A stretch of DNA of 64,000 nucleotides from Nicotiana tabacum. Lineage: Eukaryota > Streptophyta > Magnoliopsida > Solanales > Solanaceae. Positions 46,321 through 55,564 of this stretch are shown in pieces. Each line of letters starts with the position of its first letter. The first letter of the stretch is position 1. Below the pieces are notes generated by a model, which saw only the letters and a list, made by a program, of their open reading frames with translations, had not been told where the DNA came from and searched no databases. Location: NCBI RefSeq assembly GCF_000715075.1, contig NC_134084.1:100358411-100422410 (forward strand), written 5' to 3'. Both the position numbers and the translations under genes were made by a program.

Positions 46321-46914
46321 TGTTATAAAATAAAGAGTATAAAGTAAAGACAAGTATAGAGAGAAATTGATATGTTATTCAACTTCAAAACTCATATCTA
46401 TAATGAACTGAAATCTCCTCTATTTATAGAAAAAAGGAAGCTGCTGTATAAGCTGCTACTGCAAACTGCTGTGTAGGTTGCTACTATACCAGATATAGAT
46501 AATCTTCTACCGAGGGTAATGTTTATCCACAACAGAGTACCGAAAGGATAAGCTCATTGTACCAGGTATGAATAATCTTCTACCGAGGGTAATGTTTATC
46601 CATAACAGAGTACTGAAAGGATAAGCTCATTATACCAGGTATGGATAATCTTCTATCGGTAGTAATGTTTATCTATAACGCAGTACTGAAAGAATAAGCT
46701 TATTGTACTAGATATGAATAATCTTCTACTGGAGGTAATATTTATCCATAACGGAGTATCCAAAGAGATAAGCTTCTTCAGGAGGCTTATTTCCAATAGA
46801 GTACTAAATAGATAAACATGTTTACGGCAGAGTTCCATATGGATAAGCTTCTTCCGGAATCTTATTTACAATGGAGTGCAAAATAAACATCCATAGTATA
46901 ATATATTTATAACA
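46321..46914 (-). repeat. 5' LTR of minus copia
   Basis: 594 bp, same structure as the 41287-41891 LTR, ending with the target duplication GTTAT. Confidence 0.88.
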
Positions 46915-46919
46915 GTTAT

Positions 46920-47010
46920 AACATTTTTGTAATATTAAGAGTATGTAATTAAAAATTAAAAATTTCAAATAAATTGTTTTAAAAAGAGGCCTATAAAACG
47001 GAACAGGATG
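46920..47010. mobile_element. MITE fragment, right half
   Basis: AGAGGCCTATAAAACGGAAC followed by AGGATG resembles the other end of the MITE started at 41177, inverted. The similarity of the two terminal repeats is only partial. Confidence 0.4.
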
Positions 47011-47317
47011 AATTTGGTTTTGAGATGATTACTAATTAGCAACCATTATGAATTATGCAGTCGCAGACTCGCAATGCACGCAAAGGAGGACACATGCAAA
47101 TTAGGGTGAGCTTCAGCCCATATTAGCATAATCTAAATGTATCTAGAAGAATATAATCAGACACTAGGGTAAGAATCTTGCCAATACAAATACAAATACA
47201 AATACAAATACAAAAGAAAAAAGAAAGAAAGACAGTAGCTAGAAAAAGAAAGAACAAAGCACAATTGACTGGCCATTTGGAAAAAGGATAAGAGGTGGGG
47301 CTCTTATTGACAATGAT
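47011..47317. other. Unassigned DNA between MITE and copia
   Basis: Contains a hexanucleotide repeat (CAAATA, about five units, 47176-47212). Nothing else seen. Confidence 0.6.
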
Positions 47318-47322
47318 TGACC

Positions 47323-47800
47323 TGTTATAAATATATTATATTATGGACGTTGTAAATAAGCTTCCTGAAAAAACTTATCTATATGGGACTTCGCCGTAAA
47401 TATGTTTATTTAATTAGTACTTTATTGGAAATAAGCTTCCTGAAGAAGCTTATCACTTCGGTACCCGGTTATGGATAAATATTACCCCATGTAGAAGATT
47501 ATCCATACCGGGTATAATGAGCTTATCCATTCAGTACTCCGTTATGGATAAACATTGCTCTCAGTAGAATATTATCCATATCTGGTATAATAGCAGCTTA
47601 CGCAGCAACTTGTAGTAGCAGCTTACACAACAGCTTGCGTAGTAGCTTACACAGCAACTTGCAGTAGCAGCTTACACAACAACTTCATTTCTTCTATAAA
47701 TAGAAGAGATTTCAGTTCATTATGTACATCAGTTTGAATTCGAGTAATATAACAGTTTCTCTCTATACTTGGCTTTACTTTACACTCTTTATTTAGAACA
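47323..47800 (+). repeat. 5' LTR of copia 1
   Basis: 478 bp, with two ~73-bp units (47449-47595) and a CAGCTTACACA-like short repeat (47580-47680) before the TATA box. At 47432-47452 it has a perfect 8-bp hairpin with loop CTGAA. Confidence 0.9.
47691..47706 (+). promoter_or_regulatory. TATA box inside a palindrome, copia 1
   Basis: CTTCTATAAATAGAAG is a near-perfect inverted repeat that includes TATAAATA. The same sequence is at 54242-54257 and 59701-59716. The 3' LTR of copia 1 lacks it (TTCTTAAATA). Confidence 0.75.
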
Positions 47801-47815
47801 CGTTATCAGCACGAG
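47801..47815 (+). other. PBS of copia 1
   Basis: CGTTATCAGCACGAG abuts the LTR end. Same in copia 2 and in the partial copy. Confidence 0.75.
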
Positions 47816-47889
47816 ACTCTGCCATCTCGAGCAAATATTTTGAAAGTATCTGAGGTAAGAACTTTCTTTTCCTAAATAATATCAAATTT

Positions 47890-48887
47890 TTCTAAACTTG
47901 AATTTGTAGCCTTGGATATATCGGGCAAAGCTACATGTCTTGGGTGCTTGAGGCTGAAATTCATCGTGATGCGATGGGTCTGGCAGACACCATCAAAGAC
48001 AAAAATCAGGCATCAAACCAAGACCGTGCCAAAGCAATGATATTCCTACGCCATCACCTTGATAAGGGCCTGAAAATGGAATATCTTACTGTTAAAGATC
48101 CAGTCATACTGTGGAATAATTTGAAAGATAGATATGACCACCTGAAGATGGTCGTTCTTCCACAGGCACGATATGATAGGACTCATCTAAGGCTACAAGA
48201 TTTTAAATCTATAAGTGAGTATAATTCTGCTATGTTTAGAATTATTTCCCAATTGAAATTATATGGTGATAATATTACTGATCGTGATATGTTGGAGAAA
48301 ACTTTCACCATTTTTCATGCCTCGAATATGCTCCTGCAGCAGCAATACCGAGAGATGGGATTTAAAAATTATTCTGAACTTATCTCACATCTTCTTAAAA
48401 CGAGCAACATAATGAGCTATTAATGAAAAACCATGAACGCCGACCTACTAGTTCTTGTCCATTCCCTGAAGTAAATGAGACGAACTTCCACCAAGCTAAA
48501 CATGGATGAGGTCGTGGCCCCGGTCGTGGTCATGGCCGTGGTCGGGGAAGAAACCCCAATCATGGTAATAATAATGCACCAAAGAAGCCTTTTCACCACC
48601 AGCAGTGGAAAAGGAATGAACAAAAGCATGAAGTGGTGCAAACACCAAATGCAGAAAATGCATGCTACAGATGTGGAGGAAAAGGGCACTGGTCACGTAC
48701 TTTTCGTACGCCAAAGCACCTTGTTGAGCTTTATCAAGCCTCCCTGAAGAAGACAGAGAAAAATGCTGAAGCAAATTTTATTTCTGAAGATAATTTAGAC
48801 TTCATGCATTTGGATGTAGCTGATTACTTTGCACTCCCAGAAGGAGAAACAAGTCATGTAATCGGTAGTGAATCTGAAGAAATATAA
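47890..48887 (+). pseudogene. Copia 1 gag
   Basis: Gag has a UBN2-type N-terminal domain (SWVLEAEIHRDAMGLADTIK, RYDRTHLRLQDFKSISEYNS) and a zinc knuckle. The normal start ATGTCAAATC is ATATCAAATT here, and a 1-bp deletion follows, so the Met at 47935 is only the first available. A further 1-bp deletion near 48396 shifts the frame; the zinc knuckle CYRCGGKGHWSRTF (48633-48887) is in another frame. The fourth Cys of the knuckle is Phe, as in copia 2. It ends at TAA at about 48887. Confidence 0.88.
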
Positions 48888-48932
48888 ATATTTTAATTTT
48901 TGTTGTTTGTAATAGATAGTATGGTTATCTAA

Positions 48933-51900
48933 TTGTTGTACATAAATAAATGTTATGCTTTGATGTTTACTATAATATATTTTATTTATCTCATTTTGAA
49001 GAATATGGATAATCCTCAAATTATGTTTGGATCAAAGACAAATCATGAAGATATTTGTGTTATTGATAGTGGAACAACTCATGCCATATTCAAGTATCAG
49101 AAATATTTTTCTTATTTGCATAAGGAAAAAGCAAATGTTTCAACAATTGTTGGTAATATAAGTTTGATTGAAGGCTCCGGCAGAACCATTATATTTATGT
49201 CTAAGGGAACAAAACTTATTATAGACAATGCATTTTTCTCCTCCAAGTCCCGAAGAAACTTCTTGAGTTTTATAGATATCTGCCGAAATGGGTATCATGT
49301 TGAGACAATAGATGAAATGAATGTGGAATATCTTTGTATTACAAAGAATATTTCTGGCCAGAAATGTATTGTAGAAAAGTTACCAACTTTATCTTCTGGC
49401 TTATACTATTAAAAAAATTAGTACAGCTGAAGCACACTCTTTCGTAAACCAGAAGTTTACGGATTCAAATACTTTTGTGCTTTGGCATGGCCGTTTGGGC
49501 CATCCCGGATCAATAATGATGAGACGAATTACTGAAAATTCGAGTGGGCATCCATTAAAGAACTTGAAGATTCTTACAAATGACGAATTTTCTTGTGATG
49601 CTTGTTATCAAGGAAAAATGATCACTAGACCATCACCAATGAAGGTTGGTATTGAATCCCCTGCCTTTTTAGAGCGTATACATGGGGATATATGTGGACC
49701 TATTCACCCACCAAGTGGGTTGTTTAGATATTTTATGGTCCTAATAGATGCATCTTCAAGATGGTCTCATGTGTGCCTACTATCATCTCGCAACCTGGCG
49801 TTTGCAAAGCTATTAGCCCAAATAATTCGATTAAGGGCACAATTCCCAGATTATCCTATAAAGGTTATTCGCCTTGATAATGCTGGAGAATTCTCATCTC
49901 AAGCTTTTGATGATTATTGTCTATCAGTTGGGATAAAAGTTGAACATCCTGTAGCTTATGTTCATACTCAAAATGGCCTTGCAGAGTCATTTATTAAACA
50001 CCTGCAATTGATAGCAAGACCACTACTTATGTAAACAAAATTGCCCACTACTGTTTGGGGTCATGCTATCTTGCATGCAGCATCACTTATCCGTCTCAGA
50101 CGGACACATTATAATAAATATTCTCCGTCACAATTAGTTTTTGGTCATGAATCAAATATTGCCCATCTACAAATTTTCGGATGTGCTGTATATGTGCCAG
50201 TAGCACCACCACAGCGTAGTATGATGGGACCACAGAGAAGGATAGGAATATATGTTGGATTTGAATCACCCTCAATTATTCTCTATCTTGAACCATTGAC
50301 AGGAGATTTATTTACTGTTTGATTTGCAGATTGTCAGTTTGATGAAACAAATTTCCCACAATTAGGGGGAGAAAAAAAGGAAATCAAAAGAGAAATTGCT
50401 TGAAAAGTTTCATCATTATCTCACTTTGATCCCCGTACCCCTATATGTAATCAGGAGGTCCAGAAGATCATCTATTTACATAATATAGCAAATCAAATGG
50501 CAGACGCATTTACTGATTTGAAAAGGATAACTAAGTCACATATCCCAGCAGAGAATGTGCTTATCCGAATTGATGTCCCAGTAGGACCATCTACTAGCAT
50601 GAGAGCTAGTGAACCTAAAGCACGTCTGAAGCGTGGTAGGCCTTTGGGTTCTAAGGATCGAAATCCTCAAAAAAGAAAATCGACAAATGATCAAAACGAT
50701 ACTATGAAGGGATCTCCTGAAGAGACCCAAAATCTGATTAGTTCTGAGATTCCTGAAGAAATCAATGAACCCGAAGCTCATGTGAGTGAGGAACTTTTAA
50801 TAGGTTCGATCAGTGATGGGATTAATTTAAATCGATTTGAAATAGTGGTGGATAATATTTTTGCAAATAATGTTGCACTTAATATTATGCAAGATAGTGA
50901 GGATCTTGAACCTCGATCTGTCGAAGAATGTCGACAAAGATCTGATTGGCCAAAATGGCAAGAGGCAATTCAATCGGAATTGAAGTCACGTGCTAAAAGA
51001 GAGGTCTTTGGACCAGTAGTCCAAACACCTGCTGGTATAAAACCAGTTGGTCATAAATGGGTTTTTGTGCAAAAAAGGAATGATAAAAATGAAGTTGAAA
51101 GATACAAAGCTCGTCTTATTGCACAAGGATTCTCACAACGACCTGGAGTCGATTTTGATGAAACATATTCACCTGTTATGGATGCCATAACATTTCGATA
51201 TCTCATCAGTCTAGCACTGCATGAAAAGCTTGAAATACATCTAATGGATGTAGTTACAGCTTATCTGTACGGTTCACTTGATAATGAAATTTATATGAAA
51301 ATCTCTAGAGGATTTAAAATGCATGAAGCAAAATCTCAGGAAATGTATTCAATCAGATTACAAAGATCTTTGTACGGTTTAAAGCAATCTAGGCGCATGT
51401 GGTATAATCGCCTTAGTGAATATTTGCTGAAAGAAGGTTACATAAATGATGTTATTTGTCCATGTATTTTTATAAAGAAAATGGCATCAGAATTTGTTAT
51501 ACTTGCTGTTTATGTTAATGACATAAATCTTGTTGGAACTCCAGAAGAGCTCCAAAAGACAATTGAATATCTTAAGAAAGAATTTGAGATGAAAGATCTT
51601 GGAAAGACAAAACTTTGTCTGGGTCTGCAAATTGAACATTTAGCATACGAGATCTTTATCCATCAATCTGCCTATACAGAAAGGGTCTTAAAACGCTTTT
51701 ACATGGACAAAGCGCACCCATTGAATACACCAATGGTTGTTCAATCACTTGAAGTGAATAAGGATTTGTTTCGACCTCCAGAAGAGGACGAGGAACTCCT
51801 TGGTCCCGAAGTACCCTATCTCAGTGCAATTGGTGCACTAATGTATCTTGCTAATGCTACAAGGCCTGACATAGCATTTTCTGTTAATTTACTAGCAAGA

Positions 51901-52530
51901 TATAGTTCTTCTCCTATACAGAGACATTAGAATGAGATTAAGCATATATTGCGATATTTAAAGGGAACTCTTGATATGAGTTTGTTTTATGCTAACAAAG
52001 ATAGTGCAGATCTTGTTGGTTATGCAGATGCAGGTTATTTATCTGATCCCCATAAAGCTCGATTTCAAACCGGGTACGTATTTACATATGGAGGTATTGT
52101 CATACCATGGCGCTCCACAAAGCAATCTATTGTTGCCACTTCTTCAAATCATGCTGAGATAATAGCTATTCATGAAGCAAGTAGGGAATACGTATGGTTG
52201 AGATCAATAATTCATTTTATTCGAGAAAAATGTGGTTTGGAATGTGAGAAAAGACCCACAAGTTTATACGAAGACAATGATGCATGCATAACCCAATTGA
52301 AGGGATGATTTATAAAAGGAGATAGAGCGAAACACATTTCACTAAAATTATTCTACACACACGACCTTCAGAAAAATGGTGACATTGATGTGCAATAAAT
52401 TCGTTTAAGCGATAATCCAGAAGATTTATTCACTAAATCTTTTCCAATTTCAACTTTTGAGAAGATGACATACAAGATTGGAATGCGGAGACTCAAATAT
52501 TTGAAACAAGGTTTTTATCAGGGGGAGTAA
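48933..52530 (+). pseudogene. Copia 1 pol (protease, integrase, RT, RNase H)
   Basis: Protease motif CVIDSGTTHAIF, GAG-pre-integrase LWHGRLGHPG, integrase core (IHGDICGPIHPP, IRLDNAGEFSS, ESFIK), RT (TAYLYGSLDNEIYMKI, LYGLKQSRRMWYNRL) and RNase H. Stops and shifts occur at about 49412, 50034 (Lys-to-TAA), 50322 (Arg-to-TGA), 50402 (Trp-to-TGA), 51930 (Trp-to-TAG), 52308 and 52398. The RT catalytic box reads YVNDINLVGT instead of YVDD, a D-to-N change, so RT would be dead even if read through. It ends KQGFYQGE-TAA at 52528-52530. Confidence 0.9.
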
Positions 52531-52728
52531 AATACGCGATGCACTCCTTTTCCCTTACTAAGGTTTTTTCCATGGGGTTTTCCTTATAAGGTTTTTAATG
52601 AGGCACCTAGCAATGCTTATTACTAAATATATGTACTCTTTTTTCTTCACTAGAATTTTTCCCACGTGATTTTTCCTAGTAAGGTTTTAATGAGGCACAT
52701 TATCTTTTAATGAACATCCAAGGGGGAG

Positions 52729-53159
52729 TGTTATAAATATATTGTATTATGGATGTTCATTTAGTACTCCGTTGTAAATAAGTTTCCTGAAGAAGCCTAC
52801 CCATGTGGGACTCCACCGTAAACATGTTTATCTATTTAGTACTCAATTGGAAATAAGCCTCCTGAAGAAGCTTATCACTTCGGTACCTGGTTATGGATAA
52901 ACATTACACTCAGTAGAAGAATCCATACCGGGTATAATAAGCTTATCCATTCAGTACTCCGTTATGGATAAACATTGCTCTCAGTAGAAGATTATCCATA
53001 TCTGGTATAATAGCAGCTTGCAGTAGCAGCTTACACATCAGCTTCCTTTCTTCTTAAATAGAAGAGATTTCAGTTCATTATGTACATAAATTTGAATTCG
53101 AATTATATAACAGTTTCTCTCTATACTTGTCTTTACTTTACCGCCTTTATTATATAACA
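52729..53159 (+). repeat. 3' LTR of copia 1
   Basis: 431 bp. Two 73-bp units, fewer short CAGCTTAC repeats than the 5' LTR, and a degraded TATA. The hairpin at 52854-52874 has one mismatch. Confidence 0.88.
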
Positions 53160-53164
53160 TGACC

Positions 53165-53790
53165 TATATATTGGATAAAATATTAGAAGGGGTGCGATAG
53201 AGACGCAAGATATATTGGATTCTCAATTTTAATGAGATTTCAAATTTAACATAATAAAACTTTATGTAACGATTCAGATTAATCGAAACTTTAATATAAA
53301 TATTCAAGAAAATTTCACCAGTAACTTCAATGCTGCCACGTGGAAGATAAACTTTATGATTATCGTAATTTAAATGCATACTTCTCAGTCAGCTTCTCTG
53401 TGTCGACAAAAGCATGTATGACCCACTGGGGTCCACATTGTCTTTAGTAAAAATCAAAAGGAGGCTCCTAATATAAAAATAAATATATCCGTGATTGGGG
53501 TACAGTTTGTTCCTTGATTTTTTTCGAAGGTGACTTGACAAATTAATAGTCTCGTTTAATCATCTCATTATAATATGGATAGGGTTTCCACGTTCAGTGA
53601 TTGTTTATCTATTCAGACAAACAACGAACTTATCCAGAGAGAGTGAATCAATCAGTAAGTAATTAATACTATTAAAAGTTGTGGCGGGATCTATTTTCAA
53701 CAAGAGATTTCGAATTTAAGCTCTAAAAATAATATTACCTTTAATAAGAAACATTTTACCTTAAAAAGTGGGACTATTCAATGCGAATTT
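53165..53790. other. Unassigned DNA between copia 1 and copia 2
   Basis: AT-rich. No recognisable gene or repeat; the 71-codon minus ORF at 53164-53379 has no support. Confidence 0.6.
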
Positions 53791-54352
53791 TGTTATAAAT
53801 ATATTATATTATGAATGTTCATTTAGTACTTCATTGTAAATAAGCTTCCTGAAGAAGGTTATTCATATGGGACTACACCGTAATATGTTTATCTATTTAG
53901 TACTCTATTGGAAATAAGCTTCCTGAAGAAGCTTATCACTTCGGTACCCGGTTATGGATAAACATTACCCCCAGTAGAAGATTATCCATACCGGGTATAA
54001 TAAGCTTATCCTTTCAGTACCCAGTTATGGATAAACATTACCCCCGATAGAAGATTATCCATACCGGGTATAATAAGCTTATCCTTTCAGTACCCAGTTA
54101 TGAATAAATATTATCCCCGGTAGAAGTCCATACCGGTTATAATAAACTTATCTTTTCAGTACTCCGTTATGGATAAACATTGCTCTCAGTAGAAGATTAT
54201 CCATATCTGGTATAGTAGCAGCTTACACAGCAGCTTCCTTTCTTCTATAAATAGAAGAGATTTCAGTTCATTATGTACATCAGTTTGAATTCGAATAATA
54301 TATCAGTTTCTCTCTATACTTGTCTTTACTTTATAGTCTTTATTTTCTAACA
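53791..54352 (+). repeat. 5' LTR of copia 2
   Basis: 562 bp, with four 73-bp units (starts at 53932, 54005, 54078, 54147). Each unit carries a 9-bp inverted repeat TATGGATAA/TTATCCATA or a variant. Perfect 8-bp hairpin with loop CTGAA at 53915-53935; TATA at 54242-54257. Confidence 0.9.
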
Positions 54353-54367
54353 CGTTATCAGCACGAG
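54353..54367 (+). other. PBS of copia 2
   Basis: CGTTATCAGCACGAG, directly after the LTR. Confidence 0.75.
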
Positions 54368-54430
54368 ACTCTGACATCTCGAGCAAATACTTTGAAAGTA
54401 TTAGAGGTAAGAATTTTCTTTTCCTAAATA

Positions 54431-55441
54431 ATGTCAAATCTTTCTAAACTTGAATTTGTAGCCCTGGATATATCGGACAAAAGCTACATGTCTTGGGTGC
54501 TTGATGCTGAAATTCATCTTGATGCGATGGGTCTGGCAGACACCATCAAGGATAAAAATCAGGCATCAAACCAAGACTGTGCCAAAGCAATGATATTCAT
54601 ACGCCATCACCTTGATGAGAGCCTGAAAATGGAATATCTCACTATTAAAGATCCAGTCATACTGTGGAATAATTTGAAAGATAGATATGACCACCTGAAG
54701 ATGGTCGATCTTCCACAGGCACGTTATGATTGGACTCATCTAAGGCTACAAGATTTTAAATCTATCAATGAGTATAATTCTGCTATGTTCAGAATTATTT
54801 CCCAATTGAAATTATGTGGTGATAATATTACTGATCATGATATGTTGGAGAAAATTTTCACCACTTTTCATGCCTCGAATATGCTCCTGCAGCAGCAATA
54901 TCGAGAGATGGGATTTAAAAAGTATTCTGAACTTATCTCACATCTTCTTATAGCAGAGCAACATAATGGGCTATTAATGAAAAATCATGAAAGCCGACCT
55001 ATTGGTTCTTGTCCATTCCCTGAAGTGAATGAGACGAACTTCCACCAAGCTAAACGTGGAAGAGGTCATGGCCCCAGTCGTGGTCATGGCCGTGGTCGGG
55101 GAAGAAACCCCAATCATGGTAATAATAATGCACCAAAGAAGCCTCCTCACCACCAGCAGTGGAAAAGGAAGGAACAAAAGCATGAAGCGGTGCAAGCGCC
55201 AAATGCAGAAAATGCATGTTATAGATGTGGAGGAAAAGGGCACTGATCACGTACTTTTCGTACGCCAAAGAACCTTGTTGAGCTTTATCAAGCCTCCCTG
55301 AAGAAGACAGAGAAAAATGCTGAAGCAAATTTTATTTCTGAAGATAATTTAGACTTCATGCATTTGGATGTAGCTGATTACTTTGCACTCCCAGAAGGAG
55401 AAACAAGTCTTGTAATCGGTAGTGAATCTGTAGAAATGTAA
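54431..55441 (+). pseudogene. Copia 2 gag
   Basis: The start ATGTCAAATC is intact (MSNLSKLEFVALDISDKSYM). The UBN2-type domain is full length (DAEIHLDAMGLADTIKDKNQ; QQQYREMGFKKYSELISHLL), followed by a Gly/Arg-rich stretch (RGHGPSRGHGRGRGR) and the zinc knuckle. A Trp-to-TGA stop in the knuckle (GGKGH-TGA-SRTF) cuts it at 55244-55246. The fourth knuckle Cys is Phe. The frame continues to TAA at 55441. This is the best-preserved gag in the window. Confidence 0.9.
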
Positions 55442-55564
55442 ATATTTTAATTTTTGTTGTTTGTAATAGATAGTATGGTTATGTAATTGTTGTACATAAC
55501 TAAATGTTATGCTTTGATAATAATGTTTACTATAATATATTTTATTTATGTTATTTTAAAGAAT
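55442..55564 (+). other. AT-rich gag-pol spacer, copia 2
   Basis: About 120 bp, very AT-rich, with stops in the gag frame, between the gag stop and the pol start MDNPQIMFGS. Equivalent in copia 1: 48888-49002. It could be an intron used to set the Gag to Pol ratio, but no splice pair that keeps the pol frame was found. Confidence 0.35.

Larger units (their letters stand above)
41287..46914 (-). mobile_element. Copia element, minus, with 5-bp target duplication
   Basis: LTRs at 41287-41891 (605 bp) and 46321-46914 (594 bp) start TGTTATAA and end TTATAACA, with one C-to-T change at one end. Target duplication GTTAT is at 41282-41286 and 46915-46919. Element sense is minus. Next to the right LTR is the PBS CGTTATCAACACGAG; next to the left LTR a purine-rich tract complementary to CTCCCCCTTGG. 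It belongs to the same family as 47323-53159, judged from LTR and RT. The sense-5' half of the internal region is not homologous to those elements. Confidence 0.9.
47323..53159 (+). mobile_element. Copia element 1, plus, with 5-bp target duplication
   Basis: LTRs at 47323-47800 and 52729-53159; target duplication TGACC at 47318-47322 and 53160-53164. PBS at 47801-47815 and PPT AAGGGGGAG at 52720-52728. The internal region has gag, protease, integrase, RT and RNase H in copia order (integrase before RT). All coding parts are broken. I did not assign it to a named lineage. Confidence 0.92.

Noticed and set aside
53915..53935. Heat shock element (TTCnnGAA) in copia LTRs, as in ONSEN
   Set aside because: Only one TTCnnGAA pair and no full third unit; the palindrome is better described as a hairpin.
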